Shown piece by piece: positions 46,501 to 57,624 of a stretch of 64,000 bases of DNA. The notes beneath the pieces are model-generated. The model was not told where the DNA came from, made no database searches, and saw nothing but the letters and a program-made list of their open reading frames with translations. Numbering within the stretch: the first letter of the stretch is position 1; the number at the start of each line of letters is the position of its first letter. Position numbers and translations under genes: made by a program. This DNA is from Malus domestica (taxonomy: Eukaryota; Streptophyta; Magnoliopsida; Rosales; Rosaceae): NCBI RefSeq assembly GCF_042453785.1, contig NC_091675.1:8754501-8818500 (forward strand), read 5' to 3'.

Positions 46501-47848
46501 TACACAGCTTTACATAGCTAATCATAATTGTATTCGTCTTTGTCAAGATTAATTTTTTGAAACCTTCAGCGTGCTTGATTTTTATATAATGAAAATTATC
46601 AATTGCAGGGTTTGCTAGTGGATGGGAGGGAAATTGCAGTGAAAAGGTTGTCCGAAATTTCGAGGCAAGGTTTGGAGGAGTTCAAAAACGAAGTGTTAGT
46701 TATTTGTAAGCTTCAGCACAGGAATTTGGTTAGGCTTTTGGGATGCTGCATTGAAGGAGAAGAAAGTATATTAATTTATGAGTATATGCCCAACAAAAGC
46801 CTGGATTCTTTCATTTTTGGTTTGTGCAGTTTGATCTTTTAGCTATTTACATGTTCTATATATGTTTAATGTTGGTGTTATAATTTTTTCCGTATTTTCT
46901 CATTGATTTTGTTCGATTGAGTGCAGATTCAACCAAACGGAAGCTTTTGGATTGGAGAAAGCGCATGAACATTATTGAAGGGATTGCTCAAGGCATCCTG
47001 TATCTTCACAAATACTCAAGATTAAGGATCATTCACCGCGATTTAAAGACAAGCAATATTCTCTTGGATAGTGACATGAACCCTAAAATATCGGATTTTG
47101 GCATGGCAAGAATTTTCGCAGACAGTGACACTAAAGGAAAAACAAGCCGGGTTGTTGGTACATTGTAAGTTAAAGGTTTTGCTGCATGTTATTTTCCCAG
47201 AATTAACATAATGCTCATACACCACTATTGGTCTTGATATAAATGGTCTCTGTACCTTTTTCTTTAATTAATTCAGTTCCTAATGCATTTAACCTCTGAT
47301 TTTAGTGGTTATATGTCTCCTGAGTATGCCATGGGCGGCCTCTTTTCCGAAAAATCAGATGTGTTTAGCTTTGGAGTGATCTTATTAGAGATCATAAGTG
47401 GCAAGAAGAACATTGCCTTCTTTGAGGCTGATGATCCATTAAACTTACTAGGCAATGTAAGTAAATTCTGTAAATGTGGCAATGTGTGTACTAATTTTTT
47501 TTTTATTTACAATTTTTGAAATTAGGCTGTGTATTTTAGGCCTGGAGCTTGTGGAAAGAAGGCAAGAGCAAGGAATTGATGGATTCGACATTGTCTGGTT
47601 CTTGTTCGAGTAATGAAGTTACCAGATGCATTCAGGTGGGTCTTTTGTGTGTGCAAGAAAGAGCTATGGATCGACCAAACATGTCGGATGTTGTTTCGAT
47701 GCTAAGCAACGAAACATTTGCTCTGCCTCTTCCTAAAGAACCTGCATCTTGGAGTCAGCTAAGTTCCGCTGATGCAGATTCATCTTCAAGTAGGCAAAGA
47801 CATCAATCTACAATAGATGTGACGACTTCAACAATACATGCTAGGTAG
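43598..47848 (+). CDS. G-type lectin S-receptor-like serine/threonine protein kinase
   Basis: Eight exons (43598-44009, 44257-45009, 46042-46152, 46243-46484, 46609-46819, 46927-47164, 47306-47456, 47540-47848) give 808 aa. Order: signal peptide (1-24), B-lectin domain ([27 protein letters not shown]), a divergent middle without a clear EGF repeat, PAN-like region (about 300-385, [15 protein letters not shown]), transmembrane segment in exon 3 (about 394-419), then kinase with [13 protein letters not shown] Lys near 518, HRDLKTSN (613-620), DFGMAR (633) and SPEYA. It is predicted to be an active RD-type plasma-membrane receptor kinase; ligand unknown. Two introns appear to begin with GC: CAG|GCACGG (44010) and AAG|GCAAGC (46485). 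The second fits GC-AG consensus well. The first is weaker, and if not spliced the frame stops at once. Confidence 0.9.
45850..45975 (+). mobile_element. SINE-like insertion in receptor kinase intron 2
   Basis: AGACTAGTTGGTTAAGACAG resembles a tRNA-type A box, and CAAGTTCAAATCTC about 35 bp later resembles a B box. A T-rich tail (AATTTTTTTATTCC) follows. This is the structure of a plant tRNA-derived SINE. Exact ends and target duplication were not resolved. Confidence 0.45.
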
Positions 47849-48347
47849 CAAAGGCTGCTGTTTGTTGTAGAGTTTAGTTCACTTGTATCAATGTTGTAAT
47901 ATATCATATACATATATGTTTATCAACATCCCGCCATGTTCGGGTGTCCATTGGTAGACAAATCCAATTGAGTGGAGACTGCATCTTTGCAGGCCAAAAA
48001 TAAATTTATTTGATTGCTTTTTTTGAAGATTTTAGATAGACCGCCCAACGACTCTCTAATACCATATCGGTATTATCTTATTGTACAACTTGTACAGCAT
48101 ACATCAGTGCATGTGTGAGGGTTTAATCATAGTGCCATTAGAAGTGGAACATTTGCTAGATTGACATGTACATCTTATCACCTGCATAGTAGCGCATGTG
48201 TGAAATTTTGTCACGAAAGATTTCTACGCCATTTTGAAGTGGAATCATTTAATATTATGTAAAAAAAATTCACATTCAGATCATTGCAGGTGTAGACCAT
48301 AACTTTACCACAAAAGGCTTTGGTGTCATTAAAAATGTAATCATTTA
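47849..48347. repeat. Receptor kinase 3' flank with degenerate about-120-bp repeats
   Basis: Three related blocks carry GCATGTGTGA..., ...GCCATTTTGAAGTGGAATCA and variants (48105-48160, 48188-48255, 48285-48345). They look like a decayed tandem or nested repeat. No coding sequence was seen. Confidence 0.4.
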
Positions 48348-48551
48348 TCTATACTATTATTAGGAAAACCCTCTTTGACAATCAAAAAATGTAAAATTTC
48401 CTTTATGCCCTTATCAATCTTGATAAATTGAATAATAAACATAAAAATTAAGGATAATATAGTAATTATACCAACTATTTTTAATCTGATTTTTTATATA
48501 AATTTTTTTATTTCTTATATTTACACAACGTTGCGTGTTGACTCCATCTAG
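48348..48551 (+). mobile_element. Probable non-autonomous Helitron
   Basis: It starts TCTATACTATTATTAGGAAA directly after an A and ends CTAG directly before a T, the A|TC...CTAG|T boundary expected of Helitrons. Near the 3' end, CAACGTTGCGTGTTG can form a short hairpin about 8 bp before CTAG. No inverted repeats or target duplication flank it. At 204 bp it has no helicase. The hairpin is weak, so this call is tentative. Confidence 0.5.
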
Positions 48552-48778
48552 TTATATGTATTGTAATTTTTTTTTGTCCATTTTCCAATTTGAGATTCTT
48601 GTATTCTTCAACATGACCTCTCACGCGAGACCATTGCATAGTTGCACACATGTGCAACTTATTCTACGTTGGTCATTTAAGTGCAACAGTAAGACAAGGT
48701 AGTAAACTCCATAGTTTCAGCAAGTCAAAGTAAATACTCAATTTGGATGCAGTCAATTAACATGCTTTGATATCATAT

Positions 48779-49910
48779 TGTTTGGGCCCAAAATATCAGT
48801 TTGGGCCGAGTATAGAATTATTCTCGGCCCAGAAGGCCTTTTGACAGGGTTAGCAGGGATCGTTTAGTTCTGGATCGGTTAGGTCATGGGCTTCCAAACC
48901 TGGGTCGGTTAAGTCATGCTGCATGACGAATCCTGGTGCAATGAGGAGTCTCAGCAAGATTCATAACCCGGAAGTGAATCCAGCTCAATAAAGGACTAGG
49001 TTCACAATTATAGTGAAAATAGGACTGGTCGAGTTAGTGTTTGATCAGGAGAAGAAGTCCTAATCCGAGTAGGTTTTTAACTCAACCTTGAAGGTATCCA
49101 GTGCTATAAATAGAGGAGGATGTACATCGTTCGAGGCCCTTCCAATTCAACACACAACTGCCCTGCGCAAATTCTCTCAACAACTTTGAGATTTTTGTTT
49201 TCTCTTTTTGCTGACACATCTTCCGTTGGCATTAACAGCACTGTGAAAGCAACCGGTGATATCTTAAGTTGGCATAGATAGCTCTGTCGCCGTAGAATTA
49301 GCCGATCTCGCAGCATCTTCCGTTAACATCAACAACACTGCGGCGATGACGGTTGGTTACCTATCCAAGTCTCGGTCGAGAAGGATTTCCGAATCCTTAT
49401 TGATTGAGGTCATCTCATTAGCCTTCTTGGCGAAGTGAGGTGTTACAGTTTACTGAGTTCGGCGCATTGCACGCCGAGTTATTTTATGATTGGATACTCT
49501 CAAGTGGGATTTAGAGTTTGACATTCAGACGGCCGAACCACGTTCACTATTAAGACTTATATTCGCTTTGAGTATTTGTGCCCTTACACTTTGGTGTCGA
49601 TTCGGCGTGAGTTTACTCTGACGAATAACATCACTGTGACCGAATCCGACGATGACGATTCGTGAACTTCGTAAAAATAGTAGCCTTGTCTTCAGGTTCG
49701 AGAACCCAAGAGGCCGAGACGTCTTCATTCCTCGGTCGCAATCGTAAGACGCAGAAGTCAACCGCACACCCAACGCAACATCAACAAATTTACTCCTCGG
49801 CCGAGCTCGGCCAACGAGTTGGCACGCCCCGCATTCATCGAATGATGTAGTTAGCTTATAGATTACTCGGCCTGCGTGCCGCGTACGCTTGGTAGTTTTT
49901 AGGGTCAGCA
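48779..49910 (+). mobile_element. Solo LTR with 5-bp target duplication
   Basis: It begins TGTTTGGGCCCAAAATATCA and ends TTTTTAGGGTCAGCA, the TG...CA rule of LTRs. It is flanked on both sides by CATAT (48774-48778 and 49911-49915). Total 1132 bp with no internal coding region. A TATA box (GCTATAAATAGAGG, 49105-49111) lies mid-LTR as expected for U3/R. A truncated relative lies at 28490-29059. It lies between the receptor kinase and its broken duplicate. The superfamily (probably Ty3-gypsy) is inferred. Confidence 0.88.
49105..49111 (+). promoter_or_regulatory. LTR TATA box
   Basis: TATAAAT within GTGCTATAAATAGAGGAGG is the probable Pol II core promoter of the solo LTR. It could drive read-through toward the kinase pseudogene at 50961. 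Confidence 0.5.
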
Positions 49911-50504
49911 CATATATATCAAGATTTCACATAAATAGAATGTAATTTTTTTTACGATGGAATCAAGATTACAAACATTCACAAAAGTAAAATCTAGGCC
50001 GATGGCCGAGCTATGTAACTTGAAATCTAAATTAACTGGAAACGGAAAGAAAGTAGTAAAACTCTAGCAATGTTTAGGCCATGAAGGGCAAAATAATGCT
50101 ACAAAAAGTCCATTGAGATCACTGAAGTTAGATTGAACTTAGTATAAAATATGTGCCATAGAGAGGAAATTAGGGTAGTTGAAATTGCACATCAACCGAA
50201 TCATAGGCAGTTTTTGCTCCAAATGAAGACTTTGAAATTGTAGCTAAAGTGTAAGAAGACTTTGCTAAAGAGCAATTGAGTTTGTGTTGAAAAGCAGTTT
50301 AAGAATCACTCAAGATTTTGTTTAATCGTAGAAATTCAATTTCACAATAAAAGCTACGTAGAGCTCCTATATATGGCTGGTGTCTTCATCGAGACCTCTA
50401 AGTTCTAAGCTTCAATTTATTCATTATCATTGCACCAATTAGAGGTGACAAAACAGAGAGAATTTACGTAGCTTTGTGAGTTTAATGTCCCTCCTTTTTT
50501 TTTT

Positions 50505-50650
50505 GGAAGTTTTAACAAAACACTCCCGGTACTGTTCACTTTTAACGAAAAACCACATTTATACATTTCCTTGGTACTATTCACTATACCTTTAAAAATG
50601 GCTTTTCATTAAAAAGAATTTTTTTTTGGACTTTTCGTTAGTTTTCCTTA
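50505..50650. mobile_element. MITE, AAGGGAACTTTAACGAAAA family (copy 2, degraded)
   Basis: The body reads CTCCCGGTACTGTTCACTTTTAACG, then ACTATTCACTATACC, ending TTCGTTAGTTTTCCTTA. It clearly matches copies at 22797 and 57170, with a damaged left end (GGAAGTTTTAACAAAA). Confidence 0.65.
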
Positions 50651-50960
50651 TTTTTTTGTTTTGTGTATTTTTTTTTTCTTGAGAGGTAAGGTTTATGTAG
50701 CCACTTGACTAGGTGTAACTTATTGTCAAAAATGAATCCCACATTGATGAGAGGAGGGATCTTGCATGGTTATAAGTAAATTTGGCTATACTCTCCATAT
50801 TACCAATCGGTTTTATAGTGTAACCTCAACTTTCTTCACTTTTTATATTATATTTCAATAAATTTCACTATCGCACCTTGAGGTTAATTTCTTCCAAAAA
50901 AATTATGTAGCTTGTTGAGTATTAACTCCTTTGATTGTTAGTACGTGTTTCGTGTTTTCA

Positions 50961-51476
50961 GAGCATGCCATGGATGGTCTTTTTCTGAAAAACCTGATCT
51001 GTTCATTTTTGCAGTGATCTCATTAGAGATAATAAGTGGCAAGAATAATACAGCTTTCTTTGAGATAGATCATTCTCTAAACTTACTTGGCAGAGTAAGC
51101 TAAATAAACCCCTCAACTCCATCTATATTTCCAATTACTTTCTATATATGTCAATGTATTTGTTGCTAATTAATTAGATTTGTGAAATTGATTGTTTTAG
51201 GCTGGGAGTTTTTGGAAAGAAGGCAAGAGCATGGAGTTGATGGATCCAACACTGGTTGCTTCTTGTTCAATTAGTGAAGTCATGAGAGAAATTCTGATGG
51301 GACTTTTGTGCGTGCAAGAAAGAGCCGTGGATCGACCAAGCATGTCCGATGTTGTTTTAATGCTAAGCATGAAACAATTGCTCTTCTCTTCCTAGAGAAC
51401 CTGCATTTATGCAAATTCATCTTCAACCAGGCAACGACACAAGGCTAGAAATTTCAGAAGTAGACGGTAGTTAGGT
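50961..51476 (+). pseudogene. Partial duplicate of the last two receptor kinase exons
   Basis: 50961-51094 matches exon 7 of the kinase gene at 43598 (GAGCATGCCATGGATGG; SLEIISGKNNTAFFEIDHSLNLLG) and 51201 onward matches exon 8 ([35 protein letters not shown]). The intervening intron is also kept, so this is a genomic duplication, not a processed copy. Frameshifts occur within exon 7 (FSEKSDVF became broken) and after LMLS in exon 8. All upstream kinase and extracellular exons are absent. It is a dead fragment on the same strand, 3 kb downstream of the intact gene. Confidence 0.88.
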
Positions 51477-52689
51477 AGCAATACTAGCAAATTCTAAGTA
51501 TAGTTATTCTCATAACCAAAGTTCATTTACAACTGTCACTGTTGAGTGTTTTCTATCTTCGAGTTTATTTACCCTTAAAGCAAAAGAAAATGCACATTCT
51601 TTTTTTCTGGTGGGTTGAAATTCACCATGCAACATTCACATTTGACAAATTTATTGTGGAGAGGCAAATCCAAAGAGAAAATCCAACACTGGTTGCTTCT
51701 TTTCAAACATATTGTTAGAGAGGCAAATTTCACGACAGATGTGTTGACTTCTCTTGATCACTCCCTACAAATTAAATTTTTTTCATGTTTGGGACGCTGA
51801 CTTCTCTTTCAACCTTCAATTTTTTGTTGTTTAGGTTTAGTTGTGATCGGAGTTTTGTATTGTAATTTCCTTTTTCTTAACGGAAAAGAAAAGATAACTA
51901 ACACCATTAACACATCCTTGCCATTTTTCAAAAAGAAATTAACTTGGTAATACTTGGACTAAGGTTACTAAGGTTTTTCGAGAGCCTGTTAGCTTGGGTT
52001 AGAGTTTACATAATAATTGATCAGTCGTGAATTTGCAGTTTGGCAACACAGTTCCACTACAGTCCGTTGAATACTGAATTCATGATCATATTCTCCACTC
52101 TCAATGATATCTCCCACATTCCTATGATCAGTCTATCTGGTTTGGAAAATAGGACCAGACTAAAGAGGAAATTTTTGGTAGAAAATTTGGGGGATTTTGT
52201 ATTTTGTTGTGTAACTAAATGTCCAAAGGCTTCTCTGTAGCAAAAGATGAAAGATATATGCAGATGGGCAAGGGTGGAAAACCGTGCAAAAGAAAGATGA
52301 AAGAGATGGACATTTAGGGGAGTCTAAGAGCATAATGTAAAAGATATTGGAGGACGAAAAAGTAAAAGAAAAGAGGTAACTTTTATCATTGTGTGAGAAT
52401 GTCACACTCATCTCTACCACCTCACGTGCATGCAACCAAACACGCATTACGTAGACATATAAGATAAAAACAAATAAATATATTTTGTGGTATTATCGCT
52501 GTTATTTGAAGATAATGAATACTATAAGCAAGGTATAATCTGTAATGTACATGAATCAGTATATGTCTGCATGTAGTTCGGTAATTCCCAATTTCTCCCG
52601 TTTTAGTTGCATGCATGTCATATGTTAAAATTTGTACATCAATTCAGATAATTAGAAGGTTCGAAAATCTTATATTAACCAAGATAAGT
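51477..52689. other. Intergenic region, nothing firm
   Basis: A few short open frames without family resemblance. A phrase near 51675 (AAATCCAACACTGGTTGCTTCTT) echoes the kinase exon 8 copy at 51249 and may reflect patchy duplication. No complete gene was seen. Confidence 0.4.
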
Positions 52690-52920
52690 TTGTCAAGAAG
52701 AAAACTTATGCTGATGGTCCGTGCCAATTTCAATACAAAATTCTACCAGTGTCAATGGCAATGCAAAATTTCATTTGTCAGTGCTAGTGCAACATTCTAA
52801 TGTTAGTGTCAATATCAATTCAAGATTTCAATCCTAATATCAATGACAATGCAAAATTTCAATGTTAATCCACTGCCAATGCAAACTTCCAAGCAAACAG
52901 ACAAACTGCTAATGCCAACT
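52690..52920. repeat. Degenerate tandem repeat, TGTCAATGGCAATGCAAAATTTC units
   Basis: Units of about 30-40 bp combining (T)GCCAATGCAAAATTTC and AATGTTAGTGTCAAT recur six or so times with many changes. Confidence 0.7.
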
Positions 52921-53358
52921 TCAAACAAACTTATCGCAATTAAAGGTGACATGAAGCATAAATAGCCATTATTTGTCCCAAACCAAACACCAACTTCAGT
53001 TTTGTGGTCAACAACCATCCTCGACCAGCATGAGCTTCTCATGTTTGTCCAACCAATTTTTCTTTTCTCCCTTCACAACTACTGCTCGAGAACTCCGTCA
53101 CAGAAGAGTAACGACGAAGGCAATTAAGAAAACAAGAATTCATAATTTCAGCAAAAGAACACTAACATAAATAGTATACCAACCAACCCGTAAGAAAAAA
53201 AAAAGAACACCTAAGAAAACAAAACAAATGAAAATCTGACAAAAACGAACCACAAGAAAACTAACAACTATCAAACAAAATGAGAAGTGGAAGGGATGTG
53301 AGCGATACCAAACAATTGCAAGAGCAGATTGAACCCAAAGAGGATCAAGATTGAGCTC

Positions 53359-53370
53359 GCTCTAATACCA
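53359..53370 (-). mobile_element. Retrotransposon primer-binding-site remnant (minus strand)
   Basis: Reversed, the sequence reads TGGTATTAGAGC directly after ..GTTATCA. This is an initiator-Met tRNA primer site one base from the usual TGGTATCAGAGC, next to an LTR-like CA end. No full LTR or internal domain could be delimited around it. Confidence 0.35.
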
Positions 53371-53639
53371 TGATAACAAATCAAAGAACTAGAAAAGAAA
53401 AAAAAAAGAGAAATCAGGTTTCCATCCCTCTTTTTTCAACTCCATTGATTGAAACCTTATTTCTTTTCAATTTTTAATCAAGGTCCCTTGGTTTTAATAA
53501 ACATCATTAATTATTTCAATAATAAAATATTTTACATATCAAGATAATTAAATTTTATTTCTAAATTATTCATTTAGAGCTAGAAACATTACATTTGATA
53601 TATTTATATTTATGACTAAATTTTTTATCATATATTTTT

Positions 53640-54030
53640 ATTTTTAGTTTGTACCCATTTTAATTTGCAACTTTTTTTTTTCCCAAATTGTGCCAATTTT
53701 CTATTCAGTTTTAGTTTGTACCCATATATTAATTTCTTTTTGTGTCCATATTTTTCAAACTTTTATTTTTACTCATAGTTTTTTACCTTTTATTTGTACC
53801 CATTTGTCTTTAAAAATGTACCACTTTGTTATATGCAAAATTTACCCCTTTTTTTTTTTTGTAAGTACCATCTCTTTTTTGCAAAATGTACCCATTGTTT
53901 TTTTTTTAAATATGAAATGTACCCATTATATAAAACGTATCACTTTTTTTTGTATAAAATGCACCAACTTTTTGTATGTAAAATGTATCGTATAAAAATT
54001 ACCAATTTTTTGTATGTAAAATGTCATTAA
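53640..54030. repeat. T-rich degenerate tandem repeat with GTACCCATTTT core
   Basis: About ten units of the type TTTGTACCCATTTT / AAAATGTACCCATTTTTT recur at 25-45 bp spacing. Long Phe/Cys/His-rich frames here come from the repeat and are not genes. Confidence 0.75.
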
Positions 54031-57000
54031 TATAAGTAATGACAAATCATGGGTTTTATTTAAGTATAATTTTTTTTATAAATATTTTCAATAAATTATA
54101 GATTTTATTTAAAATCTCATAAATATAAATAACTACAAATATCAAATTTTAATTTAAAAATTATAATAACCTACATAGAAATGCATTATTGCATTAATTT
54201 CAGAGACTTCAATCAAAAATCGAAAACCAACAAGGTTCTAATTAAAGAATGTTGATAAATAGGGACCGCATCCAAAGTCATCCAAAAAAAAATGGAAACT
54301 CTGAATCTTATTGTATGGACAAAAATAAAATGAAAAACACTACAAAATTGCCAAGATGACTATATATATATCCTAAAAAAAACTACATCTTGCAAGATTT
54401 AATTCCTACAAAGTTTCAAGAAGTGTACGTATTTATGGAGACTTAATCCTAAACCAGAAAGGAGAAACCAATCACAATCCTTATTATATTAGAAAATATA
54501 ATACCTAAAATATCAATTCACCTTAACATATATAATAATAATATACCAAAATTGCTAACTTTTCCAACAGTTAGAAAATCTCTCATTTTGGCAATTATGG
54601 TGCATGATGCTAAGTCAATCAAGTGCGAGTCGAATCCAAAATTTGCCGACTTGCATAATCCTCTAATCTTTATATATAAAAAGAAATTTTTAGCTTGCAT
54701 GCATGTGAAAGTTAGAAACTGGTCCAAAGTTATGGTTGCATCCATCACTTTTTTCTCCGTTGGCAGATAAGGGAAGAAGACAAAACTCAAAATGTATGAA
54801 CTACTTGGACACAAACATCTTAACATGGCTTTGAATTGTTTACATTTTATTTAATTTAAAAGATTAAAAAGAGAAAGCGAAAAGAATATACGTTTGGGTG
54901 TATTGCATTGGGCTTGGCTTGGTCATGGTCATGCATGGAGGCATTTCCCAATGAGAGAATCGAATCAGTCCCCTCCTCCTTTCTTTTTGCTTTTTCACAG
55001 TTTGCTACAGCCTTCTTTACCATTCCCCAAGAAAAATGCCATGGTGAGTAATCTTGAATACTAATTCCATTTTATTTTTATTTCAATCCCCTTAATTATT
55101 CAAAGATTCAAAACAAAGATTGTGAGAGGAAAAGGAAAAAATGACAGTGAAAAAGCCATGCATATCAGTACTACTAGTGAGAAAAGAAAAAGAAAAGGAT
55201 TAAAAGATGGTCAAATTTGAACCTCGAAGACTCCTCTTCCATCATCATCCATCAGCTTCGTCTATCTTTATCGAAACTCTTACCAATTAATTTCTCCTTT
55301 CTTTCTTTCTTTGATTTTGATCCTCCACTACTCCACGTTCTCTCAATTATTTATTAAAATTTGGACGTTCATCGTTTGAAGCTCCTTAGCCATGCAACAG
55401 CTTTTATGTTTGGCTTTGGTTATGTGCCTAGCTATGTCTTGGGCAACGGTGACATATCTTCTCTAATTTAGCGAAGCAGCTGACATGCACGAGTGTGATC
55501 ATATTTTATGCATAAGAAGATTAGATCTAGTGATGAGTGAGGGTGATTCATGCGATACATGGATATAATATCCTGACTAATTTGTATGGAATATAATATT
55601 CTTTGTTATACAATTTTATTTTGATACTTTAAAAACGGAATATTATTAAGTGGAAGCCATGCAGATTTTATTTTGAAATATCCCAGACGGCTTAAGAAAC
55701 CTATGAAACCCATGCCCAATCCTAATCCTAAAAATACCAATGAGTCAAGTAGTTAATATGTTGGTTAACTATATTCTAAAATACAAAAAAAAGCGTTATT
55801 GACGCATGTAAAGAATCATTGACATACAAAAGGAAATTCTGTAACTTCTTATGACCTAGGATAATGAGCTCATAAACTTAATTACTATTAGTACCGTATG
55901 ATGAGGTCCATAAGGAGGATTCATCCGTTGGCTGGTAATTAGCTTATAACCCCATCATCTCACTAGCTTAGCTTATATATTTAGAGTTTGCCACGATTTG
56001 ATTCCGATCACATGATCGTAATGAAGTAGTGGTCTTTGAGTAGATGCTACGTACACTAGCCCTAAGACATTAACCTTCTAACCAGAAAAGTAACTACTAG
56101 AACTTGAGAAGCTTCTGACCTTGTGTAGGTGAGTAATCCAAAAATACAAGACAAAATAATAGGCATCTCAATCAAAATTGGGTAAAATATACCCCAGAAA
56201 AAATAGAAGGGGGATCACATTTTATGATCACTGCATTTATATTTATACTAATTGATGTCTTAACAGATAACTTGTCCCTTTAATATCTAGGAAATTCAGC
56301 TTAGGTCACATACCTAAATTTACTCTTCATTTATCTCTAAATTGAAAATGACTTAATCCTAAAATATATAAATAAAAAATTGGCCTCAAGTGAAATATCC
56401 CTTTAATATTTGGGAGTAGGCCGTAGGGAGAAGAGAAAATATGTGGTAGTGTACCCTTTTGACATGGAGGAATAAAATTCGGTTTTTAAGTACAACGAAA
56501 GAATATTCAGAAAATATTGAAAAGCAACCACCATTTTTCCTTGTATAGTGACACCCTTAGGAAGATGGCGTGTTCTCAATTACATATATAAAAGCAGACT
56601 TGACCACTCCTTAGTTATGAATTGTGAGATAAGAATGAGAGTAGTGGGGTCGTTTCTCGCCCTAAGGTTTTTCGACGTGTGGGGGAATATTCATTTTCTC
56701 TGGCAAGAATACAATGAATTTTGTTCTTGCTTGTCCAATCCTGACTCAACAAGATTGTTGGCTTTGTTTGCTAATGAAGGTCCTAAATATATGAAATATA
56801 TGGTCAAAAGAATTTTTTGTGGTTCATACAATAATTTTATGATATTGGCTGCACTGCTATGCTGTGTTTAGAGCTTACAATGCATACTATTTGCTTTTTG
56901 TGGGGACCTGACCTCTATATATATATATATATATGGTACAGCTAACTTAACAAAGTCAAATCAACAAATTTTTCCTTGCTCAATATGCTTTATAATTACA

Positions 57001-57169
57001 TAACATTACAATTATACTTAAGTTTTTATAATATGTATGCTTAGATCTATGGCCTCTGAATGATTTAATTTAGTTAGTAGATGTAAACACACAATAATGA
57101 TGGAGTTTTACTCTTAAGTTTCATCTCAATTCTCTAGACTTTGCATCTTATGGTTCCGTCGATAGATTT
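54031..57169. other. Long AT-rich intergenic region, no gene established
   Basis: I looked for exons, miRNA-like hairpins and tRNA. ATG near 55392 opens a short hydrophobic, signal-like peptide (MQQLLCLALVMCLAMSWA) that stops after 24 codons or could splice at ACG|GTGACA; no partner exon was found. A 107-codon frame at 56548-56871 starts with GTG and resembles nothing I know. An (AT)n tract lies near 56919-56934. Nothing here is supported as a gene. Confidence 0.4.
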
Positions 57170-57326
57170 AAGGGAACTTTAACGAAAAGCACCCGGTACT
57201 GTTCACTTTAACGAAAAATCATATTTTTACACTAAAAAGTCAATCATGTTACTATTCACTTTACCCTTTATTTTGTCCTTATCATTAAAACTCAAAGTTT
57301 TCAAGCCTTTTTCATTAGTTTTCCTT
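57170..57326. mobile_element. MITE, AAGGGAACTTTAACGAAAA family (copy 3)
   Basis: Start AAGGGAACTTTAACGAAAAG and reversed end AAGGAAAACTAATGAAAAAG are imperfect terminal inverted repeats. AGATTT flanks both sides (57164-57169 and 57327-57332), a probable 6-bp target duplication. Length 157 bp. This is the cleanest of the three copies. Confidence 0.75.
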
Positions 57327-57624
57327 AGATTTAATATACCGATTCACCACTCATCATTCCGGATTCACTAAAGGGGTTAGTTATTCTTTGATTATATATT
57401 TTAATACGGGTGGACAAATATATTATCATAGTAAATAATAAGGCGACATTTAAGCAGTAATCAATCTGATAGCTTATAGAGATTCATCATATCTCATATT
57501 GTTTTGCTAATTGACACTAAAACTATGTTGCTTATGGGCATGTTTGAAATGTGTTTCTCGCAATGTTTGACAAAAAAAGTTAAAAATGCTTCTGTGTTGC
57601 AAGAAAAACCTATTATGTGCTTCC

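Noticed and set aside
49525-49911. A 128-codon minus-strand frame
   Set aside because: It lies entirely inside the solo LTR, antisense to it, and the same region in the second LTR copy does not preserve it.
53690-54030. Plus-strand Phe/Cys/His-rich frames of about 100 codons
   Set aside because: They come from the T-rich GTACCCATTTT repeat array and the composition matches repeat translation.
54900-55500. Possible miRNA precursor in the long gene-free region
   Set aside because: I looked for conserved plant miRNA sequences (for example miR156, 159, 160, 164-169, 171, 172, 319, 390, 393-399) and for long paired arms by eye and found none.
56548-56871. A 107-codon plus-strand frame
   Set aside because: It uses a GTG start, has no family resemblance and is in AT-rich repeat-poor DNA. 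Not enough to call a gene.
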